DNA from: Planctomycetota bacterium | GTDB lineage: Bacteria > Planctomycetota > J058 | Assembly (NCBI GenBank): GCA_019636275.1 | Contig: JAHBXY010000033.1 | Location: 1 to 64,000, forward strand | DNA: 64,000 nt | Direction of reading: 5' to 3' | In this document: piece by piece, positions 20,608 through 30,099 of the stretch | How positions within the stretch are numbered: position 1 is the stretch's first letter | How the letters are laid out: every line of letters starts with the position of its first letter | Made by a program: the position numbers and the translations under genes | The notes under the pieces: generated by a model | Database searches by the model: none | Seen by the model: the letters and a program-made list of their open reading frames with translations, nothing else | Told to the model about the DNA's origin: nothing

Positions 20608-21600
20608 ATGCGCTCCCTCCTCCTCCTCCCCCTCCTCGCCGCCCCCGCCCTGGCCCCCGCCCTGGCCGCGGACTGCGGGCGCCTGCCGACCGGGCAGAAC
20701 CCGTCCTGGCAGGAGCTCGACCAGGAGATCGCCCGGGCCTCGGCCGCCCACGGCGTGCCGACCGAGATCATCAAGGGCGTCTCCTGGCAGGAGAGCGGCT
20801 GCCAGCAGTGGCGGCCCGACGGCTCGTTCGTGCACAACAAGACCGACTGCGGCCTGGGCATGATGCAGCTCACGGGCGACACGGCCAAGCAGTTCGACGT
20901 CGAGCGGCTCAAGGACGACTGGCGCTACAACCTCGACGCGGGGGTCTCGGTCCTGCGCCAGAAGTGGGACCGCGTGCAGCGCGAGGGCAAGCTCCCGGCC
21001 GACCCGGACGCCCGGCGCGTGCTCGAGAACTGGTACCACCCGCTGGCCTACTACCAGGGCAAGCGCACCGACGAGTACCTGCGGAAGGTCTTCGGCCACA
21101 TCGAGCGCCGGCCGGGGGCGCTGCAGCAGCTCCTGCGCCGCGGCGTGGCCGTGACGCTGCCGACCGACGCGCTCCCCGGCTTCACCTTCGGCGACCGCTT
21201 CGTGGCCCACGCCGACAACCGCTTCGAGGACAAGGACGGGCGCGTCGCGCGAGCCCCCACGCACCTGGGGACGATCGGCGACCCGGAGACGCTGGCGGCG
21301 CTCGACGTCCTGCTCACGCGCGCGCGCAAGGCGCAGGAGCGCGGGCAGGTGAAGAAGGCCGCCGGCTACCTGCAGCGCGTCGTCGAGGTCGGGCTCGACA
21401 CCGAGCACCAGGGCCAGGCGCGCGCGCTCCTGCGCGAGCTCGACGCGCTGGGCGAGGCGCAGCTCGCCGAGGCGCAGACGCTCGTGGAGAAGGGCGACGC
21501 CCCCGGCGCGAAGCGCGTCCTGCGCCGGGTCGTGCGCGAGTGGGAGGGCCTCGCCGCGGCCGCCCAGGCCCAGGAGGCGCTCGACGCCCTGGGCAAGTGA
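20608..21600 (+). CDS. Lytic transglycosylase-like (SLT-fold) exported protein
   Basis: The product is 330 residues. A signal peptide is present (MRSLLLLPLLAAPALAPALA). Residues about 30-190 form a lysozyme-like SLT domain with the catalytic glutamate in GVSWQESGCQQW, then GLGMMQLTGDTAKQF and the NLDAGVSVLRQKWD motif. The remainder (about 225-330) is alpha-helical with TPR-like spacing. It should cleave peptidoglycan glycan strands in the periplasm. The following DUF309 gene starts within the stop codon (GTGA). Confidence 0.88.
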   Translation: MRSLLLLPLLAAPALAPALAADCGRLPTGQNPSWQELDQEIARASAAHGVPTEIIKGVSWQESGCQQWRPDGSFVHNKTDCGLGMMQLTGDTAKQFDVERLKDDWRYNLDAGVSVLRQKWDRVQREGKLPADPDARRVLENWYHPLAYYQGKRTDEYLRKVFGHIERRPGALQQLLRRGVAVTLPTDALPGFTFGDRFVAHADNRFEDKDGRVARAPTHLGTIGDPETLAALDVLLTRARKAQERGQVKKAAGYLQRVVEVGLDTEHQGQARALLRELDALGEAQLAEAQTLVEKGDAPGAKRVLRRVVREWEGLAAAAQAQEALDALGK

Positions 21601-21905
21601 CGGACCCGGTCGCCCGCGGCCTCGACCTCGCGCGGGCGCGCCGCTGGTTCGAGGCGCACGAGGCCTTCGAGGACGCCTGGCGCGCCGAGGCCGACCCCCG
21701 GCGCAAGGCGACGCTCCGCGCCCTCGTGCACGCCTGCGTGGCGCTCGAGCACCGGCGCCGCGGCAACCCCGTCGGCGAGCGGCTGCAGCTGCAGAAGGCC
21801 CGCGCCCGCGCCGCCGAGGGCGCGGCGGACGACCCGCTGACCGAGGTCGCCCGCCGCTGGGCCGAGGCGATCGCCGCCGCCCCGGACGCCTGGCCCACCC
21901 CCTGA
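21597..21905 (+). CDS. DUF309 family protein
   Basis: The product is 102 residues from a GTG overlapping the transglycosylase stop. It has the family hallmark ARRWFEAHEAFEDAWR, with His-Glu and Glu..Trp, followed by LRALVHACVALEHRRRGNP. Small helical proteins of this family are widespread. A metal or nucleic-acid role has been suggested but the function is unknown. Confidence 0.85.
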   Translation: MTDPVARGLDLARARRWFEAHEAFEDAWRAEADPRRKATLRALVHACVALEHRRRGNPVGERLQLQKARARAAEGAADDPLTEVARRWAEAIAAAPDAWPTP

Positions 21906-21927
21906 ACGCCCGGGCTACGCTGGCCTC

Positions 21928-22575
21928 ATGAGCGACCAGCGGCTGCGGGAGCTCGAGCGCGCCTGGCAGGCCGGCGGCGGCGTCGACGACGAGGCGGCGC
22001 TCCTGCGCGAGCGCCTGCGCCGCGGCCTCACCGACGAGGCGCGCCTGACCGTCGCCGCGCGCCTCGGTCACGCCGCGGCGGCCGCCGTCTCGCTGGCCCG
22101 CGCGCGCCTGGGTTACCACGCCGACGAGCGGCTGCGGCTGGCCGCGCTCGACGCCGCGATCGCCCGCGTCGGTCAGGAGGCGCGGGTGCGCGCGGGGGTG
22201 GCCCTGGCGCGGCGGCGCGTCCGCGCGTGGGGGCACGCCGGGACGAGCGGCACGCGCGCCGACCGGACGAACCTCCTGCACGCCCTCCAGGCGGCCGAGG
22301 ACTGGGTCCGCTGCCCGTGCGCGGACCACGCGCTGCGCGCCGACCACGTCGCCGAGCAGGCAGGCCCGGCCGTGTGGAAGCTGCGCGCCCGCACGCAGCG
22401 CTCGGCCTACTTCGCCGTGATCGCCGCCGAGGCGGCCGCGCTGCCGAGCAACCGCCCGGCGCTGCGCCTCGAGGACGCGGCCGACGAGGCCGACGACGTC
22501 CGCGCGGCGCTGCGCCGCGAGCTCGTCCCGTGGCTCCTCGGCCACGCCGACCCGTTGGCCACGCCGACCCGGTGA
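21928..22575 (+). CDS. Hypothetical protein, helical
   Basis: The product is 215 residues and no family is recognised. It opens with a charged helix (LRELERAWQAGGGVDDEAAL), followed by tandem helices resembling a small alpha-solenoid. A CPC motif (WVRCPCADHALRADH) has nearby histidines that could bind metal. There are no membrane segments or signal peptide. A TACGCT -10-like box (21916-21921) sits only six bases before the ATG, so it may be leaderless. It is co-directional with the neighbours on both sides. Confidence 0.65.
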   Translation: MSDQRLRELERAWQAGGGVDDEAALLRERLRRGLTDEARLTVAARLGHAAAAAVSLARARLGYHADERLRLAALDAAIARVGQEARVRAGVALARRRVRAWGHAGTSGTRADRTNLLHALQAAEDWVRCPCADHALRADHVAEQAGPAVWKLRARTQRSAYFAVIAAEAAALPSNRPALRLEDAADEADDVRAALRRELVPWLLGHADPLATPTR

Positions 22576-22635
22576 CGGCGCGCGGGTAGCTCGGGCCGGC
22601 CGGCGGTGCCATCGTCCCAGCCCAGGGAGGTGGAG

Positions 22636-23028
22636 ATGGGCAAGCGGCGGCACTCCTCGCGGCTCTCGGCGCAGATGCGGCACACGGCGCTCTACAACGC
22701 CGAGCTCGTGCGCGACCTCGCCGACGCGCTCTACCGGCGCGCCACGCTGACCCTGCTCGGCCACGCGCTCGTGGGCCTCGGGCTGGGCGGCGGCGCCGGC
22801 TGGGCCGCGTCGATCACCTACCGCGACCACCTGCCCGCAGAGCCCTGGCTCCCCTACGCGGCCGCCGGCGCGGGCGCGCTGCTCCTCGGCCTCACCGGCC
22901 TGTTCTCGGGCCGGGCGCAGGCCCTCGGCTACCGGCTCCAGGCGCAGCTCGCGCTCTGCCAGCTCCAGATCGAGGAGAACACGCGCGGCCTCGGCCGCGA
23001 CCGCGGCGACGACGACGAGGCGGCGTGA
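22636..23028 (+). CDS. Small two-helix membrane protein
   Basis: The product is 130 residues. ATG follows an AGGGAGG ribosome site. After a basic amphipathic start, two membrane helices are seen (about 38-56, LLGHALVGLGLGGGAGWAAS, and about 75-98, AAAGAGALLLGLTGLFSG). A soluble acidic tail follows. No family is recognised. Confidence 0.65.
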   Translation: MGKRRHSSRLSAQMRHTALYNAELVRDLADALYRRATLTLLGHALVGLGLGGGAGWAASITYRDHLPAEPWLPYAAAGAGALLLGLTGLFSGRAQALGYRLQAQLALCQLQIEENTRGLGRDRGDDDEAA

Positions 23029-23110
23029 CGACGACACTTCGGTGACGAGAGTGTCCCCGTCCGGACTCGTCTCGTCCGGCGCCGGACGGCTCCCCCCTCG
23101 CCCGTCCTAA

Positions 23111-23128
23111 CCGCCTGCGCGCAGGCGG
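23111..23128. promoter_or_regulatory. 18-bp perfect palindrome
   Basis: CCGCCTGCGCGCAGGCGG is self-complementary. It lies in the 149-base gap before the VanY-like gene. It could be a dimeric-regulator operator or a terminator stem with no loop. No other features were seen in this gap. Confidence 0.35.
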
Positions 23129-23177
23129 GCTCCGCTCGGCACGCGGCTGGCTACGTCAGCGCGCGGAGGCCGACCTG

Positions 23178-24173
23178 ATGACCCACCTGTCCTCGAGGAC
23201 CACCGCCCTTCTCACCACAGGCACGCTCGTGCTCCTGGCCGGCTTCGCCGCCGCCGCGGAGGTCGCCGACGTCAAGCGCGGCGGCGCCGCGCGCGCGAGC
23301 GCGTCCGCCTCAGGCCGCTCCCAGGGAGCGGCCACCGCGGGCGACGCGTACGCCGTCACGCGCACGTCGGGCGAGTGGGTCGAGGTGCAGTTCGACCACC
23401 GCAAGGCCTGGCTGCGGCGCTCGGACCTCACGGTCCGCGCCGGCGCCGTCAAGCGCGTGACCGCCCAGAGCGGCCTGCGCGTGCGCGCCGGCGCCGGGGC
23501 GAACCACCGCAGCCTCGGCACCCTGCCCACCGGGGCGCTCATCGCCGACCGCGGCGGCAACGCCGTCTGGCGCAAGATCTCGTTCGGCGGCAAGACCGGC
23601 TGGGTCGGCGCGCGCTTCCTGCGCGTCGTGAGCGAGGGCTCGACCAGCGCCGGCCTGGTGGGCGCGATCGAGGGCCGCGCGGCCGAGGGCGGCGGCGGCG
23701 GCGGGGGCACGTCGGCCGTGGCGGCCGCCACGACCGCGCCCGTGAACGGCGGCAGCAGCAGCAGCAGCAGCAGCGCCCGCGCGGACCTCCCGGCGGCCGG
23801 GACCGGGATCGCCTACCAGGGTGGCCGGCGCATCGGGTCGATCGACCTCGTGCGGATCGACGGCAAGCCCGTGGCGCGCTCGACGGCCGACGCCTACGAG
23901 CGCATGCGCCAGGCGGCGCGCCGCGACGGCGTGCGCCTGCGCGTCGTCTCGGGCTTCCGCACCCAGGCCGAGCAGGAGGTCCTCTACCGGCGCTACCGGC
24001 AGGGCCGCGGCAACCTGGCCGCGAAGCCCGGCTTCTCGAACCACCAGAACGGCAAGGCGCTCGACCTCAACACGCGCGACTCGGGCGTCCTGCGCTGGCT
24101 GAACCGCAACGCCAGCCGCTTCGGCTTCCGCCGCACCGTGCCGAGCGAGCCCTGGCACTGGGAGGTGCGTTAG
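23178..24173 (+). CDS. VanY-type D-Ala-D-Ala carboxypeptidase (M15B) with SH3 domain
   Basis: The product is 331 residues. A signal peptide/anchor is followed by an SH3b-like cell-wall-binding region (about 50-150, with SGLRVRAGAGANHRSLGTLPTG and GKTGWVGARFLRVV). A low-complexity Gly/Ser linker carries a serine run near 195. The C-terminal (about 205-331) M15B zinc peptidase has VVSGFRTQAEQEVLY, SNHQNGKALDLN (His and Asp ligands) and PWHWEVR (Glu/His). It trims D-alanine from peptidoglycan stems. The stop overlaps the end of the convergent gene. Confidence 0.9.
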   Translation: MTHLSSRTTALLTTGTLVLLAGFAAAAEVADVKRGGAARASASASGRSQGAATAGDAYAVTRTSGEWVEVQFDHRKAWLRRSDLTVRAGAVKRVTAQSGLRVRAGAGANHRSLGTLPTGALIADRGGNAVWRKISFGGKTGWVGARFLRVVSEGSTSAGLVGAIEGRAAEGGGGGGGTSAVAAATTAPVNGGSSSSSSSARADLPAAGTGIAYQGGRRIGSIDLVRIDGKPVARSTADAYERMRQAARRDGVRLRVVSGFRTQAEQEVLYRRYRQGRGNLAAKPGFSNHQNGKALDLNTRDSGVLRWLNRNASRFGFRRTVPSEPWHWEVR

Positions 24174-27100
24174 CCGAGGCCGAGCTGCTCCAGCCGCTTC
24201 TTCAGCCCGCGGCGCGTGAGGCCCAGGGCGCGGGCGGTCGCGGACAGGTCGCCTTCGGCCGCGCGCAGGGCGCGCTCGACGTAGCCGCGCTCGAACTCGG
24301 CCACGGCGACCCCCAGCGGGGGGAGCTCCACGGCGCGCGACTGCGGCAGGTCGGCCTCCTGGATCGCCCGACCGCGGGCGCGCGCCGCGGCCGCGCGCAG
24401 GACGGCCTTGAGCTCGCGCGCGTTGCCAGGATAGGCGCGCTCCTCGAGCGCCGCGCGCACGGGCCCCGAGAGCGCCGGCGGCCCCTCGCCCCACGTGGCC
24501 AGCACGGCGTCGAGGAGCGGGCCCTTGTCCTCCGGCCGCTCGTCGAGGGGCGCGAGGTGCACGCGGGTCGTCGCGAGGAGCGCCAGCAGGTCCTCGCGCA
24601 ACCGCCCCGCGGCCACGGCCGCCTCGACGTCGTTGCCCGTGGCCACGACGCGCGCGTCGAACGGGGCCGGGGCGGCGGCGCCCACGGGGCGCACGCTGCG
24701 CTCCTCGAGGGCGCGCACCAGCTTGGCCTGCACCTCGGGCGCGGCGTCGGTCACGCGCTCGAGGAGGAGCGTGCCCCCCTGCGCCTGGCGCAGGAGCCCC
24801 AGCCGCTCCTGCTCGGCGCCGGGGAAGGCGCCGGCCTCGTGGCCGTAGAGCTCCACCTCGGCGTGCTCGGCCGCCAGCTCGCGCAGGTCGACGACGACGA
24901 GCGGGCCGGCGCGGCCGCTCAGGGCGTGGACCGCCCGCGCGAGCACCCCCTTGCCCACGCCGGCCGGCCCCTCGATCAGCACCGACTCGTCGGTCGGCGC
25001 GGCGGCGGTCAGGGCCTCGACGACGGCGCGGAACTGCGCCGAGCGCCCGGCGAGGCCCCAGCTCGGGTCGCCGAAGCGCACCACGGGCGGGCGCTCGAGC
25101 GTGGCGCGCGCCTCGAGGAAGCGCCGCTGCTCGACCCCGGGCGAGAAGCCGCGCCGCTGGTGCAGCGCCGCCTCGAGGACGTCGCGGCCGACGAGCAGGG
25201 CGCACTGGTCGGCGACCACCTCGAGCAGCTCCACCTCGCGCCGGCCGAAGCGGCCGAGCTGGAACGGGTGGTCGAGGTAGAGCGCGCGCCGCCGCCCGTC
25301 GGGGCTGGTGACCGGCGCGGCGAGCACCGAGCGCAGCCCGAGCCCGACGCGGTGCACGCCGCGGCCGAGCGGCTGGTCGACGAGGACGTCGCCCGAGAGC
25401 ACGAGCTCGCCCGTCTCGGCCGCCTTCAGCGCGCAGCGGCGGGCGAAGCGCTCCCGCGGGCGGTCGACCTCGTCGAGGCCCACGACGGCCAGGATCGTCA
25501 CGTCGTCGGCCCCGTCGCCGAAGGCGCACAGGAGCCCGCGCTCCGCCCGGCACAGGCGCACCGCCGTGGCCAGCGCCAGCTCGTAGCCGCGGCGCACGTC
25601 GTGCTCGTCGACGATCGCCCGCGTGAGCGCCGTCACGGCGGCGAAGTCCTCGCGCGCGACGCCGCCCGGGGCCGCCGACGAAGCCGCCGCCCCCGACGAA
25701 GCCGCCGTCGCCGGGGCCGCCGTCACCGGGCGGGCCGGCGCCGGCTCGATCGTCGGCGCCCCGGCCTCGGGCTGGGCCATCGCCTTGAGCACCGGCGGCG
25801 TGGCCAGGGCCGGGTCGGTGTCGGGGCCGCCCGGCAGCGACGCGCGGACGCCCAGCGCGGCCACGGGCGAGTCGCCGCGCAGGGCCGCCGCCCGCAGCGC
25901 GTCGGCGGCCAGGTAGCCGTCGCGCCGCTCCGGCGGGACGCGGCCCAGGACGTCCTCGACCAGCTCCTGCGTCTCGAGCGTGAGCGCCAGCGCCTCCTCG
26001 TGCTTGCCCCGCAGCTCGGCCGTGGCCGCGAGCACCTGCAGGGCGCGCCACTCGAGGTCGCGCAGCTCCGCCCGGCGCGCCTCCTCGAGCGCCTCCTCGG
26101 CGCAGCGCGCGGCCACGAACACCGAGCCCTTCTCGCGCGCCAGCTCGATGCGCGCCCGCAGCAGGCGCTCGCGCGCGCGCAGGACGCCGTGGCGATCGGG
26201 CGGGTCGCGCCCCTCGAGCGGCCGCATGCGCCCGGGCTGCGGGACGGGGCGCGAGTCGAGGAGGAAGCGCGCGTCCTCGGGCTTGCCCTTGGCGAGCTGC
26301 AGCGCCGCCAGCTCGAGCGTGGCCGCCCGCGCCGTGAGCCGGTCGCCCACGCCCTCGGCGGCGCGCCGCGCCCGCTCGAGCTCGCGCCGCCCGCGGTCGT
26401 GCGACCCGCGCCGCGCGAGCACCTCGCCCAGGAGCAGCCGGCAGGCCGCCTCCTGCAGCGCCGCGCCCCCACGGTCGCGCGCGCCGTCGTCGCCCAGGCC
26501 CCGGTCGGGGTCGCGGTCGTGCCAGGTGTCGGCGCCGGTGTCGGAGAGGAGGCCGATCGCCCGCTCGACCGCGCGCTGCGCCTCGAGCAGCCCGCCGAGC
26601 GCGACGTGGATCCTGGCGCTCCGGCGCGCCGAGTCGATCAGGTCGTCGACGTCGCCCGCCTCCTCGCGCAGGCGCTGCGCCTGCGCCGCCCGCGCCCGCG
26701 CCGAGGCGAAGTCGCAGGCGCGCACGTCGAGCTCGGCCAGGTTCGCCAGCGTCGCCGCCTCGCCGCGCCGGTCGCCCATCTCGACGCGGGCCACGAGCGC
26801 CTCGTCGAGGTGCGTCCGCGCCTCGGCCGTCCGGCCCAGCTCGGTGAGCACCTGCCCGAGGTTGTTGCTCGCCGCCGCCGCGAACCAGCGGTCGCCGAGC
26901 AGCCGGCGCAGGCCCAGGCTCTCGCGGTAGGCCTGCGCGGCCTCCTCGAGGGCGCCGGCGCAGGTGTAGACGAACCCGAGGTTGTGCAGCGACGCGGCGC
27001 TCCCCTGGAGGTCGTCCTGCTCCTGGCGCTGGCGCAAGGACGCGCGCAGGAGCTCGCGCGCCTCGGCCAGGGCGCCGCGGCGGACGGCGGCCAGGGCCAG

Positions 27101-28225
27101 GCTCGAGCGCGCCGCGGCCGCCGCGCGGTCGTCGCGCGCCGCCTCGGCGCGGGCCAGCGCCGTGCGCCAGTGGACCTCGGCCTGGTTGATGTGGCCGCGG
27201 GCGAAGGCCGCCGTGCCCAGGCGGTGCAGGGCGTGGGCGGCCTCGGCCGTGAGCTCGAGCCGCTCGAGCAGCGCCAGGCCGGCGCGCAGCATCTGCTCGG
27301 CGCGGGCCAGGTCGTCGTCGCGGTAGGCCACCTGCCCGAGGAGGCCGAGCAGCCGCGCCCGCGCGGGGAGGGCCTCGTCGACGGGCAGGCCCTCGACCTT
27401 GAGCGCGTCCAGGCCCTCGTCGCAGGCCGCGCCGGCGTCGGCCTGCTCGCCCGTGGCCAGGTGCAGCTCGGCCGACACGGCCGCCAGGCGCGCCCGCTCG
27501 AGCGCCGCGTCGGGGCCGGCGTCGGCGGCGTCCGGGGCCGCATCGGCGGCGTCGAGCGCCGCTCGCGCGCGCGCCAGCGCCGGCCGGGCCAGCGCGTCCT
27601 CGCCCTCGGCGACGTGGTGCTCGCCCAGGCGGCGCCACAGGGCGGCCTCGACCAGGCGCGGCCAGGTGCCCACGCGCAGGTCGATCAGCCGGCGCAGGAG
27701 GCGCGCGGCGCGCTCGCCCTGGCCGGCCTTGAAGCGGGCCTCGACCTCGCGGCGCCGGTGCTCGTGGCGGTCCTCGGGCGCGCCGGCCGGCGGCGGGAAC
27801 CGGCCCAGCGCCCGGTGGACCTCGGCCAGGGCCTCGTGCGCCCGGGCGGCGGTCAGCGCCGGGACGAGCGCCGGGGCGAGCGCGCGCAGGCCCGCGCCGT
27901 CCTCGGCCAGGGCCAGGAGCTCGAGGCGCTCGAGGCGCGTGGCGAGCGGCTCGTCATCGCCGTCGTCGCGCAGAGGGCGGCCTCGAGGCGCGCCGCGACG
28001 GCCGCGCGCGTCGGGGCGCAGGCCGCGGCGCAGGGCGCACGACAACGTGGGACAAGGCCCCAGCGGACGACGCCGGCGGGGCTGACCGCGCGGCCGGCGG
28101 CGCGCGGGGCCTCGAGCGAGGCGGCGCGTGCGGCCCGAGCTGCCGGCGCGCCTCGGGCCGACCTGCGCCGGCTCGGGCGGAGCGCCGGCCCAGAGCCTCG
28201 ACGACGCCCTCGCGCGCCAGAACAT
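24170..28225 (-). CDS. 3' part of giant TPR-GAF-sigma-54-activator-like regulator (degenerate AAA+)
   Basis: Up to 1,351 codons are open. Reliable coding starts near 27,970, because the first roughly 85 codons are Arg/Pro shadow. In order there are about ten TPR units (for example ALHRLGTAAFARGHINQAEVHW, written here only in part), a GAF domain (RLCRAERGLLCAFGDG), a sigma-54 AAA+ module and a Fis-type helix-turn-helix (LSATARALGLTRRGLKKRL). The AAA+ module looks inactive for sigma-54. Walker A is GPAGVGKG, but the GAFTGA loop is GAFPGA and Walker B is GGTLLLERV rather than GGTLFLDEI. It appears to continue a gene beginning at 29990. A scrambled kilobase separates the two halves. Confidence 0.75.
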   Translation of the reverse strand: MFWRARASSRLWAGAPPEPAQVGPRRAGSSGRTRRLARGPARRRPRGQPRRRRPLGPCPTLSCALRRGLRPDARGRRGAPRGRPLRDDGDDEPLATRLERLELLALAEDGAGLRALAPALVPALTAARAHEALAEVHRALGRFPPPAGAPEDRHEHRRREVEARFKAGQGERAARLLRRLIDLRVGTWPRLVEAALWRRLGEHHVAEGEDALARPALARARAALDAADAAPDAADAGPDAALERARLAAVSAELHLATGEQADAGAACDEGLDALKVEGLPVDEALPARARLLGLLGQVAYRDDDLARAEQMLRAGLALLERLELTAEAAHALHRLGTAAFARGHINQAEVHWRTALARAEAARDDRAAAAARSSLALAAVRRGALAEARELLRASLRQRQEQDDLQGSAASLHNLGFVYTCAGALEEAAQAYRESLGLRRLLGDRWFAAAASNNLGQVLTELGRTAEARTHLDEALVARVEMGDRRGEAATLANLAELDVRACDFASARARAAQAQRLREEAGDVDDLIDSARRSARIHVALGGLLEAQRAVERAIGLLSDTGADTWHDRDPDRGLGDDGARDRGGAALQEAACRLLLGEVLARRGSHDRGRRELERARRAAEGVGDRLTARAATLELAALQLAKGKPEDARFLLDSRPVPQPGRMRPLEGRDPPDRHGVLRARERLLRARIELAREKGSVFVAARCAEEALEEARRAELRDLEWRALQVLAATAELRGKHEEALALTLETQELVEDVLGRVPPERRDGYLAADALRAAALRGDSPVAALGVRASLPGGPDTDPALATPPVLKAMAQPEAGAPTIEPAPARPVTAAPATAASSGAAASSAAPGGVAREDFAAVTALTRAIVDEHDVRRGYELALATAVRLCRAERGLLCAFGDGADDVTILAVVGLDEVDRPRERFARRCALKAAETGELVLSGDVLVDQPLGRGVHRVGLGLRSVLAAPVTSPDGRRRALYLDHPFQLGRFGRREVELLEVVADQCALLVGRDVLEAALHQRRGFSPGVEQRRFLEARATLERPPVVRFGDPSWGLAGRSAQFRAVVEALTAAAPTDESVLIEGPAGVGKGVLARAVHALSGRAGPLVVVDLRELAAEHAEVELYGHEAGAFPGAEQERLGLLRQAQGGTLLLERVTDAAPEVQAKLVRALEERSVRPVGAAAPAPFDARVVATGNDVEAAVAAGRLREDLLALLATTRVHLAPLDERPEDKGPLLDAVLATWGEGPPALSGPVRAALEERAYPGNARELKAVLRAAAARARGRAIQEADLPQSRAVELPPLGVAVAEFERGYVERALRAAEGDLSATARALGLTRRGLKKRLEQLGLG

Positions 28226-29010
28226 GGATTTTTACTCGACGGCCGTGGGCTCGGGCCGCAGGCGGCGGCGAGGCGTCGGCGCCGGCCGTGAGGAAGACGG
28301 CCAGGGCGCGGGCCAGATCGGGCGCGGCGCCGCGTCCGGCTTCCTGGGCGTCGTCGACGAGGTCGACCTCGCGCGGCAGCCCGTCGGGCGCGCCGGCGAG
28401 GAAGTCGCGCACGATCCGCACGACGCGCCCGGGCAGGCCGCGCGCGCCGAGCGCCAGCCGCTCCTGCAGGGCGTCGGGGCAGGGGCGGCCGCCGAGAACC
28501 GAGGCCGCCAGGCGCAGCAAGTCGCGCGCCGGCAGCGAGTCGAGCGCCCGCTGCCGCGCGTAGCCGGCGTCGAGCGGCCCGCGCGCCGGGGCGACAGCGC
28601 CTCGGGGTCGGCCGTGACGACGACCAGGAGCCGCGGCGGCAGCTCGGCGCATCGTCGAGGCCGCCGCGGCCCTCGGCGTCGAAGCGCCGGGCGACCCAGG
28701 CGCGGCGGCACGCGGCGGCGAAGCGCCGCGAGCGCCGGCCCGCGGGCGGCCTCAGGCGAGCTCCTCGAGGGCCACGAACAGCGGCCGGCGCCGCGCCGCG
28801 GCAGGAGCGCGTCGACGGCCTCCTCGGCATACCATCGGCCCCTAAATCGCCGATGTCGGCGCCGACGATGTCGCCGACCGCCGCCCGCGCCAGCGCGGTT
28901 CCAGGGCCCGCCGGCCCCTGCCCCGGCCCGAAGCGGCCGCGCAGGTTGCGCCCATGGCCGTGCGCGCGCACGGCCAGGCGGTCGAGCACGCGCGGCGGCC
29001 GCTGCCGGGC
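27960..29010 (-). other. Frameshift-ridden segment inside the giant regulator gene
   Basis: Coding-like text moves among all three minus-strand frames. Examples are RVLDRLAVRAHGHG just after the P-loop, RPLFVALEELA near 28760, LPPRLLVVVTADPEALSP near 28620, and GYARQRALDSLPARDLLRLA near 28540. At least four to six single-base shifts are needed to read one protein. Two short AT-rich islands (near 28220 and 28845) are out of character. It is either a decayed gene or a poorly assembled stretch. No separate gene is proposed here. Confidence 0.6.
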
Positions 29011-29990
29011 TCGCCGGCGAGGGCGAAGAGCGACGGCTCGCTGCCGGGCGCCTCGCCGCCGCCGCTCACGGGCGCGACGATCCGCACGGCGCCGGGGCGC
29101 TCGGGGCCGGCGCCGAGGACGATGCGCGCCCAGCCGAGGAGCTCGGCCACGAGGGCGTCGCGCCCGACGAGCGGGCCCGGGCACCAGGCCAGCGGCCGCG
29201 GCGCGGGGCCCAGGTCGAGGCCGGTCGCGGCGGCGAGCGTCTCGAGCGCCGCCTCGACCGTCGGCGGGCGGTCGTCGGGGGCGGGGCTCATGAGGACGAG
29301 GACGAACGTGGCCAGGGCCACCGACTGCTCCGCCCCGGCGGGGTCGCGCGCGAGCCCGCCCGAGCCGGCGGCCGCCGCGGCCAGGAGCTCGCGCAGGAAC
29401 ACGCCCGCCTCGTAGAGGTTCGCGCGCCGGTCGACGCGCGCGCCCACGAGCCGCTCGGGCGCCAGGCCGCCCGCCTCGCCGCCCGGAAGGTCGAGCGGGG
29501 CCGCCCGCGTCTCCTCCTCGAGGAGCCCGCCCGGGTCGAGGAGCCTGAGCGTCGGCGCGCCGCGCGCGTCCGTCTGCACGCGCGCGCGGAGGGCGCGCGC
29601 CCCGCCGGCGACGAGCCCGCGCGCGTGGAACGCGCCCAGGGCGCGCAGGAGCTGCGCGAACAGGCGCACGACCTCGTCGGGGGCCCGGCCGGGGGCCCAC
29701 TGGAAGGGGTCCTCGCCCGGCGCGTGCTCCTGCGTGAACCACAGGCGGCCGTCGTCGAGCCGGCCCGCCTCGAGGACGCGCGCGACGTTCGGGTGCTCGA
29801 CCTCGCGCGCGCGCGCCAGCTCCCAGGCCAGCGCCTCGGGGCCGCCGTGCTCGGGCGCGGGGGGCTCGACGAAGCGCAGCACCTGCGGCGGCGCGTCGGG
29901 CTGGTCGCGGTCGCGGACGAGGAGCGTCTCGTCGTCCAGCTCCCGCTCGACCTCATAGCGTCCGTCGAGGACGGCGTGCGCGGCGCGCAT
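28842..29990 (-). pseudogene. 5' part of the giant regulator: pseudokinase plus start of STAND ATPase
   Basis: Open for 382 codons from ATG. Residues about 1-270 follow a kinase layout but lack the glycine loop. The catalytic HRD is replaced (FHARGLVAGGARALRARV), and a degenerate DFG is read as LLDPGG. From about 280 comes LVGRDALVAELLGWAR, then a P-loop ALAGEPGSGRR near 330, typical of the AAA/STAND module that follows such kinases. The frame is lost right after the P-loop. Read together with 24170-28000 this would be one protein of roughly 1,900 residues: pseudokinase, STAND, TPR, GAF, AAA+, Fis. It is divergent from the TPR gene at 30100. Confidence 0.65.
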
Positions 29991-30099
29991 CCTCAGCTCC
30001 CCTCCCCGACGGATCCGATCGTAGGGGCCCGGGCGGCCGGAGACAACCGCGAGCCGGGGCCCGGTGGCCGGGGCGGCCAGGCCCGGCTACGGTGCCAGC

